DNA of 64,000 nt from an uncultured Sphaerochaeta sp. (GCF_963677075.1 NZ_OY781873.1:2505715-2569714); one strand, 5' to 3'. Numbered from the stretch's first letter, positions 18,768-27,559 are shown. Numbers and translations are program-made. Notes: generated from the letters alone by a model not told the origin.

Positions 18768-19974
18768 GCTCCCTCCGCTGGGATTCCATAGCCCTGAGCA
18801 ACTGAAGAACTGCCCGTTTTCCCCGTTTGACGGCCTCTTCCTGGGTAAGGGAGGTCTGCCTGAGAAGATTGAACCCACTGGTATTGTAACTCTCTGTATC
18901 CAATCGTTGATAGGACACACCCAGTTGCTGCAGTGCATCGCTGTCTAGAAGCATAGATGCAAGCAGGGCTTGCGGACCGCTGCCCTTGACCAGTTGATCG
19001 AGATCTACCTCCAGGTCTGTTGCATCTTCGGCGCGGTTCAACAACAGCACCTCCAGATCCTCGTCCTGGAATAGGAGTTCCATCTCCCTTCCTTCAAAGG
19101 AAAAGACCTGTTGCAAGTCCAGATTAGCATGCAGGTTCCCGGTGAACACCAAACGTACCGCAACTGTTCCATGGAATGGCATCTGGTCAATATAGGCGCG
19201 TACCGATCTGGTAACCGCAGAGCGAAGTGATTCCATATCTTGTATACCGGTAGCATCAACTATACATTGTTCATACCGATACGGACAGAGGGCAATGAAC
19301 AGTGGATCCTTCCATGTGCGACCTTGTTCGGTTTCCAGAAGATAGGCTCCATGTGCACCTGTTTCACTCACGTCGAGAGCAAAGGGGGAGCCACAATAGT
19401 AGGCAGAAGAAGTGCCCAGTCTTCCTCCTCTATGGATATGTCCAAGCATCCAGAGAGGAATACCGGTTTTCAACAATGCATGTTCGTCTATGGGAGCATA
19501 TTTGGAGTACTGCTGAGTCCAGTCAGCATGCAACAGACCAAGGGAAAGCTTGGAATCATCAACCAGTGATGCATCGAAATCGGAAAGCGGGGATTCTTCC
19601 TCATGTGTACTGGGAAATGACCAACCAATGAACCGAACATCCCCGATATCATGGGATTCCCATGTTCCGTTCAAACCAAGGATCTTGATCGCATCACTCT
19701 CTTCGGCCAACCGGGGAAAGACGGACCAGTCATGGTTTCCCCCTACCCCGACAACCTGTATTCCTGCATTCTTGAGCGTTTCCAACCCAGAAAGAAGAGG
19801 ACCATAGACGGATAGCCAGGTTCTCTCATGTTCCACGACATCACCGGCCAATACCACTACATCCACGGCAAGCCCAATCGCTTTTTGGATGATTGAATCC
19901 CAAGCAGCGTGTCCGGATTGTGCGAGCTCCGGTTTTCGCCCCAAATGAATGTCTGCACATGCGAGAATTCTCAT
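18757..19974 (-). CDS. SbcD/YhaO-like metallophosphoesterase (Mre11-type nuclease)
   Basis: A 405-residue protein with all calcineurin-like phosphoesterase motifs: ADIHLG at the N-terminus, VVLAGDVVEH, GGNHDW, a later LLHADW and GHIHRGG. These ligate two Mn ions in Mre11/SbcD nucleases. A C-terminal half of about 180 residues probably caps the active site and binds the ATPase. The second ATG (19974) is chosen since GGAGG lies 5 nt upstream, overlapping the first ATG. It precedes and overlaps the YhaN/SbcC-like gene, the usual operon for this complex. Confidence 0.85.
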   Translation of the reverse strand: MRILACADIHLGRKPELAQSGHAAWDSIIQKAIGLAVDVVVLAGDVVEHERTWLSVYGPLLSGLETLKNAGIQVVGVGGNHDWSVFPRLAEESDAIKILGLNGTWESHDIGDVRFIGWSFPSTHEEESPLSDFDASLVDDSKLSLGLLHADWTQQYSKYAPIDEHALLKTGIPLWMLGHIHRGGRLGTSSAYYCGSPFALDVSETGAHGAYLLETEQGRTWKDPLFIALCPYRYEQCIVDATGIQDMESLRSAVTRSVRAYIDQMPFHGTVAVRLVFTGNLHANLDLQQVFSFEGREMELLFQDEDLEVLLLNRAEDATDLEVDLDQLVKGSGPQALLASMLLDSDALQQLGVSYQRLDTESYNTSGFNLLRQTSLTQEEAVKRGKRAVLQLLRAMESQRREHEA

Positions 19975-20027
19975 TCCGTCCTCCATTGAGCGCAGTATAT
20001 CATAGTTGCAGGGTTTTTACGCAGGGA

Positions 20028-20050
20028 GAGGGGGCAGATGCCCCCCCTCC
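20028..20050. terminator. GC-rich hairpin between hydA and the sbcD-like gene
   Basis: GGGGGC and GCCCCC form a strong stem around a 4-nt loop, extended by flanking GAG/CTC pairs. It lies 22 bp beyond the hydA stop and may end the hydrogenase transcript, but no U-run follows on the minus strand. Confidence 0.4.
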
Positions 20051-20071
20051 AAAGATACTGCAACCTGAGGA

Positions 20072-21853
20072 TCAATCTGGATAGGCACCACGCTTTACAT
20101 ACGTGGTATGTAACAGCTGGTGACTCAGATGACCCAGAGGCTGCTCTAGGAATGAGGTATAGAGTTCCTGGATGGACGGATTCTCATGGGATTTGCGTAT
20201 CGGCATGCCACGGTCTTCCTCATAGATGGACATGGCTCGCTTTCTCCTGATCTCCTTGGTCGATGGAATCGGTTGCCCACCTCCCCCCAGACATCCATCA
20301 GGACAGGTCATCACTTCTATGAACGCATAGGGACTCTTGCCTTCCTGGATCTGGTCCAGGAGGACGCGAGCATTTGCCAGGGTATTGGCTACTGCAACCT
20401 TAAGCGGGGTTTCCCCGATCATGATGGTTGCTTCCCTGATACCCTTACCGATGCGAATCTGTTCAAACTCCAACTCCTCTAAGGTAGTCTTTGTGATGGT
20501 CTCATATGCAGTTCTGAGCGCTGCTTCCATCACACCACCTGTAGCACCAAACAGTACTGCCGATCCTGTTGACTGTCCAAGGGGATCATCGAACTTGCCC
20601 TCTTCCAGATGGGCGAAATCAATCCCAATCCGTTTCAGCATCCTTGCCAGTTCCCGTGTGGTCAGAACATAATCAACATCCGGGAAGTACTCCTCCTCTG
20701 AGAAGGAACCCTTTTCCCGCCAGTAGGAGAAGGCACTGTCAATCTCACTTCTGCCTGCCTCAAACTTCTTGGCAGTACAGGGCATGACCGAGACCACCCG
20801 AATATTCCTGGGATCTATTCCAGCTTGCTCAGCGTAATAGGTCTTGGCAATGGAGCCGAACATCTGTTGTGGCGACTTGCAGGATGAGAGATGGTCGAGT
20901 TGTTCAGGATAGAAGGTTTCAATGAACTTGATCCATCCAGGAGAGCAACTGGTGATCATGGGAAGCGTCCCACCATTGGTCATGCGGTGTATCAATTCAT
21001 GAGACTCTTCCATGATGGTAAGATCGGCACTGAACTGGGTGTCAAAAACCCTGTCAAAGCCGAGTGTCCTCAGAGCACTGACCATCTTGCCGGTCACCAA
21101 GGAACCTTCACCCAAGCCCATTGCCTCTCCAAGTCCTACCCGGATAGCCGGGGCGGTCTGCACTAGCACTACGAGATCTGGATCAGCAATCGCATCGAAT
21201 ACTTCCCTCTCATGACTCTTTTCAGTGATGGCACCGGTTGGACAGACAAGGGAGCACTGCCCGCAGTTGGTACAGACTGAGGAAGCCAGTCCTTCATCAA
21301 AGAAGGTTGATACGGTCGTACGGAGTCCCCTGCCCATCATCTCAATTGCATGCACTTCCTGTACCTTTGCACATACCTCGACACAACGATTGCAAAGAAT
21401 GCAGGCATTCGGGTCACGTACAATTGCGGAGGAAGAGGAGTCAATCGGGAGTATCGATTTTTTCGTCCTCTCGAATCGTGACTCTCTCACTCCCAGTTGC
21501 AAGGCAAGGGATTGCAACTCGCAGTTGAGGTTTCTCTCACAATTGGTACAGAGCAATGGATGATTGGCAAGCAACAGCTCAAGATTCAGCTTCCTTGCAC
21601 GCATAACACGGTCAGTGTGTGTATGGATGACCATATCCTGCTGGACGGTATGGAGGCATGAACGGACCAAACGTCTGAATCCCTCAATTTCGACCACACA
21701 GATGCCGCAGGACCCGTGCGCAGAGACATCCTCCAGATAGCAGAGAGAAGGTACCTTGATCCCTGCAACCTTGCATGCATCCAGGATTCTTGTCCCCTCC
21801 GGGACCGTGACTGTTTTCCCGTCAACGGAGAGTGTGATCATCTTCCTATCCAT
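20072..21853 (-). CDS. hydA: [FeFe] hydrogenase catalytic subunit HydA
   Basis: A 593-residue modular enzyme reducing protons to H2. Order: [2Fe-2S] domain (residues 1-75), the His/Cys [4Fe-4S] site HPLLCTNCERNLNC, a two-[4Fe-4S] ferredoxin domain (CILCNRCVEVC and CTNCGQCSLVC), then the H-cluster domain with TSCSPGW, MPCTAKKFEA and MTCPDGCLGGGGQP. The first H-cluster motif has Ser where many enzymes have a second Cys (TSCCP). AGGAGGT lies 5 nt before the ATG at 21853, which overlaps the hydB end. Third gene of hydCBA; with HydB and HydC it should form a cytosolic electron-bifurcating complex. No maturases are in the window. Confidence 0.93.
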   Translation of the reverse strand: MDRKMITLSVDGKTVTVPEGTRILDACKVAGIKVPSLCYLEDVSAHGSCGICVVEIEGFRRLVRSCLHTVQQDMVIHTHTDRVMRARKLNLELLLANHPLLCTNCERNLNCELQSLALQLGVRESRFERTKKSILPIDSSSSAIVRDPNACILCNRCVEVCAKVQEVHAIEMMGRGLRTTVSTFFDEGLASSVCTNCGQCSLVCPTGAITEKSHEREVFDAIADPDLVVLVQTAPAIRVGLGEAMGLGEGSLVTGKMVSALRTLGFDRVFDTQFSADLTIMEESHELIHRMTNGGTLPMITSCSPGWIKFIETFYPEQLDHLSSCKSPQQMFGSIAKTYYAEQAGIDPRNIRVVSVMPCTAKKFEAGRSEIDSAFSYWREKGSFSEEEYFPDVDYVLTTRELARMLKRIGIDFAHLEEGKFDDPLGQSTGSAVLFGATGGVMEAALRTAYETITKTTLEELEFEQIRIGKGIREATIMIGETPLKVAVANTLANARVLLDQIQEGKSPYAFIEVMTCPDGCLGGGGQPIPSTKEIRRKRAMSIYEEDRGMPIRKSHENPSIQELYTSFLEQPLGHLSHQLLHTTYVKRGAYPD

Positions 21854-24800
21854 AGAGTACCTCCTGTTCACACTTGACATCGCACCTGAGACATCTTCCT
21901 GCCTCCATTCTTGCCTGGCGACCGGTGTAGCCCTTGTTCACCTCTTCAAAGGAACCACTTCTTGCAGCAATAGGGAGTTTTTCGGCGTTGATGGCTTTTC
22001 CCTCATACAGGGTCTTACCCACTGTCTGATCATACCTGAAGGTGGTGAAAAGCTGTGCAAACCGGTCTTCTCCACTCAGCTTTAAGTCGATTAGGCGGGC
22101 AACTTCCTTGCCTTGCCCCATCGCTTCGGCTGCAGTGGAAGGTCCGTTGATGACATCCCCAATCGCCCAGACATGCTCTTGGTTGGTCTCATACAAGTAT
22201 GGATTCACTTCCAGATGACCACGCTTTGAGACGGCAAGCTTCTCTTTCTGCAAGAGGTCTGTGTCAACCCGTTCCCCGATTGCTACAATGACCGTATCGC
22301 AGGGGATTGAGCGGATGGTGCCGGTACCTCGACGGATTCTTCTACCGCTGAGGTCATATTCACCTATCTCCAGCTCCTCCACCTCAAGAGCTTCGAGTCT
22401 TCCCTTCTTGTCCCTGTCAACCTTTTTGGGTGCAACATTGAAGATGCAGGGAATACCCTCACTGAAGGCCTCCTCAATCTCACTCTCATTGGCCGGCATA
22501 TCCTCTTTGTCTCTCCTATAGGCAATGGTTACATCAATTCCCATTCTCCAGAGAGACCTGGCAACATCGATGGCGACATTGCCGCCTCCAATAATGACAA
22601 CCCGTCTGCCAACCGAGGGCACCTCACCCTCAGCAAGTGCGTTGAGGACGTCGGTACCTTGCACTACCTGTCCCTTATCAGCACCATCAAGCTGCAAGGC
22701 TGCGTGATGGTAAGAGCCAAGAGCAAGAATGACTTCATCATAGTTGCCCTTGAGATCAGAGAGCCACATGTCCTTACCGAGCCGCTTGTTGAAAGCAAAG
22801 GTAATGGGAAGTTGCTCAAAGAGCTCCAACTCCTTTGCAAGCACTTCTCTTGGCAGTCTATAGCTTGGTATGCCATAGCGAAGCACACCACCTGCTTCAC
22901 TATGCTCATCGTAGATGGTCACCTCATGCCCAAGACGAACGAGGTAGAAAGCTGCACTCAAACCAGCGGGGCCTGCACCCACTATTCCGATCTTTTTCCC
23001 AGTTGATGCAGGAATCCTCGCAACCATCTCTTGGTATACTTCCTGCTCGTTACCCATCTTGTAGAGCGTATCTGCAAGGTAACGATGCAGTTCCCCCTGA
23101 TGCACAGGAGCATCCAAGGTGTCGCGTCTGCACCTCATCTGACAGTGGAAGTGGCATATTCTTCCCAGTGTTCCAGGCAGGGGATTGTCTTCCAAAGTGG
23201 AGGTAAAGGCCTCCACCAATCGATTCTCCCTAAGCAATGCAATATAGGTGGGAATCCGCATGGAAAGTGGACAGGAGTTGGAACAAAGCTCATCTACCAA
23301 CGCTTCACACGTTCCAGCTGTACAACGCTTTCTTAAGATATGGCTTTCATATTCCTCAGGGAAATATCGTAGTGTTGTCAGCACAGGATTGGTAGCAGAC
23401 TGCCCAAGTCCACACATTGCTGTGTCACTGATATGGGCTCCCAAGGTTTCCAACATCTGTAGGTCCTCTCTCTTTCCTTCTCCTTTGGTAATTCTATCCA
23501 GAATGGAAAGCACTTGTGAAAGGCCTTCCCTGCAAGGGGTACAGTTACCGCATGACTCCTTTGTGGTGAATTCAACAAAATAGCGTGCTGAGTCCACCAT
23601 ACAGTTGTCATTGTCCATGACAACCATACCGCCAGAGCCCATTATGGAGCCAAGGGCAGCCAAGCTCTCATAGTCAATACTCTTATCAAAGAGATTGGAG
23701 GGGATGCACCCTCCTGAAGGGCCTCCACTCTGTACAGCTTTGATACGTTTCGTTTTTGAAACCGATCCCCCACCTGCCTCATAAACCAAGGTTGTCAGCT
23801 TCTCTCCCAAGGGAAGTTCGACCAACCCGGTATGCTTGACTTTTCCTACCAAGGAAAATACTTTCGTTCCGGGTGAGGAAGGAATGCCGAATCTCATAAA
23901 CCAGTCGCTACCCTTCCCAATGATGAGAGGAATATTGCACCAGGTCTCCAGATTGTTGATGGTGGTTGGATACCCAAGATAACCCTTCTGGCTGGGGAAT
24001 GGTGGTTTAGAGCGAGGTCGTCCCGCTCTCCCTTCCAGTGAAGCGATCAATGCTGTTTCCTCTCCACAGACAAAGGCCCCAGCACCTTCCACAACCTGCA
24101 GATTGAAGCGCATATTTGCTCCAAGGATATCGTCTCCCAACAGATTATTGGCATAGGCATCTTGGATTGCACTGCTTAGCCGTTCCACGGCCAAGGGGTA
24201 CTCTGCACGAACGTAGATGATCCCCTCATCTGCCCCTGTCACATAGGCAGCAATCAACATGCCCTCAAGGAGCATATGAGGATCACTCTCCATCTCATTA
24301 CGATTCATGTATGCTCCAGGGTCCCCTTCATCTGCATTGCAGATCAAGTACTTCTTCTCTGACTCTTCCTTTTTCATCAATTCCCATTTCAGGCCAGTAG
24401 GGAATCCAGCCCCTCCCCGTCCCCTGAGCTTTGACGACTTGACTTCCCCAAGTACACTTTCCCTGTTCATGGTAAAGAGCGCTTTCTCAAGTGCCCTGTA
24501 TCCACCAACAGCGACATACTCAGCGATGTTGGTTGGATCGATGATGCCCGCATCACGCAACACCAGTTTTACTTGTGGATGGAAGAACGGTATTTCATTC
24601 CATTCAGGAAGTTCTGGGTAGTCCTCTCCGTATTCATGTGAAGAGAGATGATGGTCCCAATTGCTTATCTTGCAGAAGGCTTTCTCTGCATAATAGGTGC
24701 CATCAATCAGTGCTTGTACAATCGGGGCACAATCTGCTTCCCCTACGTTATGCAGGAGTACCATCGGTTTCTCAGGGTTATACAGCAATACCAGAGGCTC

Positions 24801-25001
24801 TTCGCTACAACAGCCAAAACAACCGACAGGGCGAAGCATGAAAGCATCTTTCTGTTTCTTCTGGAGAGCCAGGAATGCGTCAAAGAGCACATCAGCCCCA
24901 CTTCCTATGCCACATGTACCCATTCCAACTGCAATAGCAGGAATTTCTGGATAGAGGGTCTTTCTTCCTTCAATGTCTAAACGGTCCAAGATACTGCTCA
25001 T
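21846..25001 (-). CDS. hydB: HydB (NuoF-like) fused to a GltD/NfnL-like NADPH oxidoreductase
   Basis: A 1051-residue fusion. Residues 20-110 form a thioredoxin-like [2Fe-2S] domain (GTCGIGSG, GCFGCC). Residues 130-560 are NuoF-like: GRGGAGFPTGLKW and GAGAFVCGEETAL bind FMN and NAD(H), then SLBB and the [4Fe-4S] motif ESCGNCTPCREG. Ordinary HydB ends in a ferredoxin domain; here RCTAGTCEAL is followed by a GltD-type module: CSNSCP...IP and GRICHFHCQMRC (two Fe-S clusters), FAD motif GAGPAGLSAAFYL, nucleotide motif GGGNVAIDVARSLWR and terminal CLRCD. It should link ferredoxin, NADH and possibly NADPH with H2. The start overlaps hydC by ATGA, with AAGGAGGG upstream; a longer frame is rejected. 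Confidence 0.9.
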   Translation of the reverse strand: MSSILDRLDIEGRKTLYPEIPAIAVGMGTCGIGSGADVLFDAFLALQKKQKDAFMLRPVGCFGCCSEEPLVLLYNPEKPMVLLHNVGEADCAPIVQALIDGTYYAEKAFCKISNWDHHLSSHEYGEDYPELPEWNEIPFFHPQVKLVLRDAGIIDPTNIAEYVAVGGYRALEKALFTMNRESVLGEVKSSKLRGRGGAGFPTGLKWELMKKEESEKKYLICNADEGDPGAYMNRNEMESDPHMLLEGMLIAAYVTGADEGIIYVRAEYPLAVERLSSAIQDAYANNLLGDDILGANMRFNLQVVEGAGAFVCGEETALIASLEGRAGRPRSKPPFPSQKGYLGYPTTINNLETWCNIPLIIGKGSDWFMRFGIPSSPGTKVFSLVGKVKHTGLVELPLGEKLTTLVYEAGGGSVSKTKRIKAVQSGGPSGGCIPSNLFDKSIDYESLAALGSIMGSGGMVVMDNDNCMVDSARYFVEFTTKESCGNCTPCREGLSQVLSILDRITKGEGKREDLQMLETLGAHISDTAMCGLGQSATNPVLTTLRYFPEEYESHILRKRCTAGTCEALVDELCSNSCPLSMRIPTYIALLRENRLVEAFTSTLEDNPLPGTLGRICHFHCQMRCRRDTLDAPVHQGELHRYLADTLYKMGNEQEVYQEMVARIPASTGKKIGIVGAGPAGLSAAFYLVRLGHEVTIYDEHSEAGGVLRYGIPSYRLPREVLAKELELFEQLPITFAFNKRLGKDMWLSDLKGNYDEVILALGSYHHAALQLDGADKGQVVQGTDVLNALAEGEVPSVGRRVVIIGGGNVAIDVARSLWRMGIDVTIAYRRDKEDMPANESEIEEAFSEGIPCIFNVAPKKVDRDKKGRLEALEVEELEIGEYDLSGRRIRRGTGTIRSIPCDTVIVAIGERVDTDLLQKEKLAVSKRGHLEVNPYLYETNQEHVWAIGDVINGPSTAAEAMGQGKEVARLIDLKLSGEDRFAQLFTTFRYDQTVGKTLYEGKAINAEKLPIAARSGSFEEVNKGYTGRQARMEAGRCLRCDVKCEQEVLYG

Positions 25002-25492
25002 GCTCCCTCCTTCTGTGCCGAGAGGGCTTCTATCATGGTAGTGAGTTTTTCTTCGGTTACCATGGAGTGAATCACTCCATCGATTGCAATGACCGGAGCA
25101 AGCGCACACTGCCCAAAACAAGCCACGGTATGGACGGTAAAACGATAGTCAGGGGTGGTAGCCATCCCATCTTCATCAAGCTCAACGCCAAGCATATGCA
25201 ACACCTTGTCAAGCAAGGGCTTGGAGCCTCTTGTATGGCATGCCGTTCCACGACAGACGGTAATTACATGTTCTCCTTGTGCTTTCAGATTGAAGAAAGC
25301 ATAGAAGGTGACAACCGAATAGACTTGGGAGAGAGGGACCCCCAGTTCTTTGGCTACCATTACCAGTTCTTGTTTGGGAAGATAGTTGTGCTCATTCGTA
25401 CGCTGAACTGCTTCCAGTATGGAGAGAAGCGCACCATGTCGCTCTCTATGCTGAGAAACAATCGCCGCGATCTCGTTCGCTCGATCATGCAT
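24998..25492 (-). CDS. hydC: HydC, NuoE-like [2Fe-2S] hydrogenase subunit
   Basis: A 164-residue protein of the NuoE/24-kDa family. The N-terminal helical bundle (residues 1-65, with LSQVYSVVTFYAFF) is followed by a thioredoxin-like domain whose four cysteines lie in VCRGTAC and ACFGQC. It transfers electrons in the HydABC complex. AAGGAGGT 5 nt before the ATG at 25492 fixes the start. First gene of the leftward hydCBA operon, with a long AT-rich upstream region. Confidence 0.92.
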   Translation of the reverse strand: MHDRANEIAAIVSQHRERHGALLSILEAVQRTNEHNYLPKQELVMVAKELGVPLSQVYSVVTFYAFFNLKAQGEHVITVCRGTACHTRGSKPLLDKVLHMLGVELDEDGMATTPDYRFTVHTVACFGQCALAPVIAIDGVIHSMVTEEKLTTMIEALSAQKEGA

Positions 25493-25540
25493 GAGGACCT
25501 CCTTGGAAAAAAACACGGGACACACCCTTTGTATTGCAAA

Positions 25541-25557
25541 TACCATTAAATATGGTA
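25541..25557. promoter_or_regulatory. Palindrome in the hydC leader or promoter
   Basis: TACCAT and ATGGTA form a perfect inverted repeat with a 5-nt spacer, 49 bp before the hydC start. It is a candidate operator; it does not match the Rex consensus. Confidence 0.3.
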
Positions 25558-25709
25558 GTAGCAGTTCCAGAAGATCGATTTAATTCTAAACCAGCATTTC
25601 TCTGAAAGCAAGGTATTATATTCACTTATAAATTATATTATGTAGTATTATTTTATATTTTTTATCTGTTTATGTGATTATCGGTATATTATTATTAATT
25701 TATTTGTAT

Positions 25710-25739
25710 TTGACCTTCACTTGGATTTTTACTTATGCT
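25710..25739 (+). promoter_or_regulatory. Candidate yjbQ promoter
   Basis: TTGACC (25710-25715) and TATGCT (25734-25739) are 18 bp apart, placing transcription start just before the ribosome site of yjbQ. The surrounding DNA is very AT-rich. Confidence 0.4.
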
Positions 25740-25756
25740 ACCAGCAGGAGGAACGC

Positions 25757-26173
25757 ATGAAACACTATAGAAAAGAACTCTTTTTCCATCTCCCTACCAG
25801 AAGAGGATTAGTAAACATTACCAGTGATGTTCAGGATGCTATTGATGCAAGTGGTATCAAGGAAGGCTTGGTTTTGATCAATGCGATGAATATCACAGCC
25901 AGCGTATTCATAAACGATGATGAGCGTGGTCTGCATCAGGACTATGAACGTTGGCTCGAGAAACTGGCTCCTGAAAAGCCCTATTCCCAATACAATCACA
26001 ATGGGTATGAGGATAATGCGGATGCTCACCTGAAGAGAACCATTATGGGAAGAGAGACGGTATGTGCCATCACAAACGGAAAACTTGATTTTGGGACCTG
26101 GGAGCAGATTTTCTACTTTGAGTTTGATGGGAAAAGAGAAAAACATGCCTTGATTAAGATCATAGGTGAATAA
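25757..26173 (+). CDS. yjbQ: YjbQ/UPF0047 family protein
   Basis: A 138-residue single-domain protein of the YjbQ family, some members of which show thiamine-phosphate-synthase-like activity. Typical features are [37 protein letters not shown] and [20 protein letters not shown]. The start at 25757 is set by CAGGAGG five nt upstream; a longer frame is disregarded. It ends 3 bp before the convergent brnA. Degenerate copies of its last codons recur twice downstream (see repeats). Confidence 0.88.
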   Translation: MKHYRKELFFHLPTRRGLVNITSDVQDAIDASGIKEGLVLINAMNITASVFINDDERGLHQDYERWLEKLAPEKPYSQYNHNGYEDNADAHLKRTIMGRETVCAITNGKLDFGTWEQIFYFEFDGKREKHALIKIIGE

Positions 26174-26230
26174 GTATTAGGATTCTTCGTCGGTATCGCT
26201 TGATTTATGCTCCTTGCCGTAGGCAGGAGC
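26126..26230. repeat. yjbQ-tail/brnA-tail junction repeat, copy 1
   Basis: The last codons of yjbQ (DGKREK...LIKIIGE, stop) joined, a few bases later, to the opposite-strand 3' end of brnA (YGKE...SS). This junction reappears at about 27560 and 28412. Confidence 0.6.
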
Positions 26231-26488
26231 TGTCTCCCTGAGCATCCCTTGCCGCAATACCCGATTGATCTTTGTTTGATACCCTTTGCCTTTTGACTTG
26301 TAATGATCAAGCACATCAGCATCGACATAGATGCTGATCTTTTTTTTGATGGGGCGAAAATTCTCTGGATTACGCAAATGAGAAGGCTGCAATTGTGCCA
26401 ACTGTTCATCAGTCATCTCCGGGATATCAGAGAAATCGATTTTCTTGACGCTCTTGTTCTGTTTATCTTCTCTTTTCTTCATACTCAT
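26177..26488 (-). CDS. brnA: BrnA-type antitoxin (copy 1)
   Basis: A 103-residue protein. The N-terminus has the IDFSDIPEMTDEQLAQLQP segment typical of BrnA, followed by a ribbon-helix-helix core (KKKISIYVDADVLDHYKSKGKGYQTKINRVLR) that binds DNA as a dimer. It should neutralise BrnT and repress the operon. The ATG at 26488 is chosen over an extended frame. It overlaps the 3' end of a disrupted brnT, so this antitoxin now lacks an intact adjacent toxin. About 60 percent identical by eye to the second BrnA at 27645. Confidence 0.8.
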   Translation of the reverse strand: MSMKKREDKQNKSVKKIDFSDIPEMTDEQLAQLQPSHLRNPENFRPIKKKISIYVDADVLDHYKSKGKGYQTKINRVLRQGMLRETAPAYGKEHKSSDTDEES

Positions 26489-26750
26489 AATACGCCTTCT
26501 TTTCCTTGGGAGAGGCCTCCCTAGCTGATATAATCCTGATGACCCCATTTCTATCCGTATATACAATCATGATTATAAGGTAATTTTCATGTCGCCCGAT
26601 ACATTGGTATCTGGTCTCTTCCAATGTAGAGTGTTTTCAATCGACCCAATCCAAAAGATTTGGGTCGTCGAACACATTAACAATATCTTCAAATGAGAAC
26701 CCGTGTTTCTTTTTATTCTTCTCGCTCTTCTTCGGGTCCCACGTATACAA
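26463..26750 (-). pseudogene. brnT: BrnT toxin gene with in-frame TGA (copy 1)
   Basis: Reading from a TTG at 26750 with a GGAG ribosome site 7 nt upstream gives YTWDPKKSEKNKKKHGFSF and EDIVNVFDDPNLLDWVD, then TGA at codon 38 (26637-26639). The same frame continues as ETRYQCIGRHENYLIIMIVY and IRIISAREASPKEKKAYYE to a stop inside brnA, exactly the length and order of a BrnT ribonuclease. One nonsense codon therefore separates it from an intact toxin. A sequencing error or a genuine inactivation is possible; read-through is less likely. Confidence 0.75.
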
Positions 26751-26907
26751 TTAGAAACTCCTTCTATATATACATAATTATTTAGACATATTTGTCTGTG
26801 TCAAGAAATCATTTTACATCCAAGAGAACTAATATTCGCTACCATCCTCATTCGTATTTTTAAAATCTAAGGTTTCTTACTCTAGTTTTTTTAGAAAAAT
26901 TACTAGT

Positions 26908-26945
26908 TATAATACTTGCATTACATGTAGTACGTGTATTACATT
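26908..26945 (+). promoter_or_regulatory. relBE promoter with operator repeats
   Basis: A perfect TATAAT (26908-26913) is followed by TTACATGTAGTACGTGTA, containing the palindromes TACATGTA and TACGTGTA, and then a second ATTACAT. Such repeated half-sites between -10 and start codon are typical operators for ribbon-helix-helix antitoxins, suggesting autorepression. Confidence 0.5.
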
Positions 26946-26983
26946 GTTCATGGATTTGCTAATGAGCAAAAAAGGAGACCTAC

Positions 26984-27223
26984 ATGACAGAGAGCATATC
27001 AGTGCGCTTACCGAAAGAACTGGTAGACAGGCTTAACAACCTGGCAGAGCAAACAGGCAGAACAAAAACGTATTACATCCAGGAAGCGCTTGAAGATAAG
27101 GTTTGTGATCTTGAAATGATTTACCTAGCAAAAAAACGCGACGAAGATGTGAGAGCAGGTCGCAGCAAAACCACTACGCTTGAAGAAGTTATAGCAGAAA
27201 ATGGCTTATCAGATCAGGTTTGA
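26984..27223 (+). CDS. relB: RelB-type ribbon-helix-helix antitoxin
   Basis: A 79-residue protein: N-terminal MetJ/Arc fold (SISVRLPKELVDRLNNLAEQ, TGRTKTYYIQEAL) for DNA binding and an acidic C-terminal tail that should wrap the toxin. AAGGAG lies 6 nt before the ATG. It overlaps the toxin gene by 23 nt, the usual translational coupling. The pair sits between the two brn modules and is transcribed opposite to them. Confidence 0.85.
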   Translation: MTESISVRLPKELVDRLNNLAEQTGRTKTYYIQEALEDKVCDLEMIYLAKKRDEDVRAGRSKTTTLEEVIAENGLSDQV

Positions 27224-27479
27224 GGAGCAAGCTAAAAAGGAACTTTCTGCTTTGGATAACTCTGTAAAAATCAAGATATTGAAATTCTTAAGAAAACTGG
27301 AAGACCGAAAAGATCCAAGGTCGTTAGAAAAGCCTCTTACAGCTAACCTTTCACGTTATTGGAGGTATCGGGTTGGCAATTACCGAATCATTTGCAAAAT
27401 AGTCGACAAGGAAATTACAATCCTGGTTCTTGCTGTTCAACATCGGAGTACAGTATACAAGATATCAAAATTAATCTGA
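27201..27479 (+). CDS. relE: RelE/ParE-superfamily toxin
   Basis: A 92-residue protein with the RelE fold: AYQIRFEEQAKKELSALD, central LEKPLTANLSRYWRYRVGNYRIICKI and ILVLAVQHRSTVYK. The Arg/Tyr-rich core (RYRVGNYRI) and late HRSTVYK are typical of mRNA interferases of the RelE branch that cleave at the ribosome. No inactivating change is seen. It should be held inactive by the upstream antitoxin. Confidence 0.85.
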   Translation: MAYQIRFEEQAKKELSALDNSVKIKILKFLRKLEDRKDPRSLEKPLTANLSRYWRYRVGNYRIICKIVDKEITILVLAVQHRSTVYKISKLI

Positions 27480-27559
27480 GGTTATCTCAAAATACTTCTT
27501 GCAACTATTAAACCCATCCATATAAATGATTCTTAAAGTAAAAGATGCTTTCCAGAGTT

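Noticed and set aside
18757..18938. N-terminal 57 residues of the longest frame of the SbcC-like ATPase
   Set aside because: They lie entirely inside the nuclease gene and look non-protein-like; a strong SD precedes the internal ATG at 18767.
26637..26639. Possible selenocysteine or read-through decoding of the TGA in brnT
   Set aside because: No SECIS-like structure was seen right after it and BrnT toxins have no known selenoprotein form; a simple nonsense mutation is more likely.
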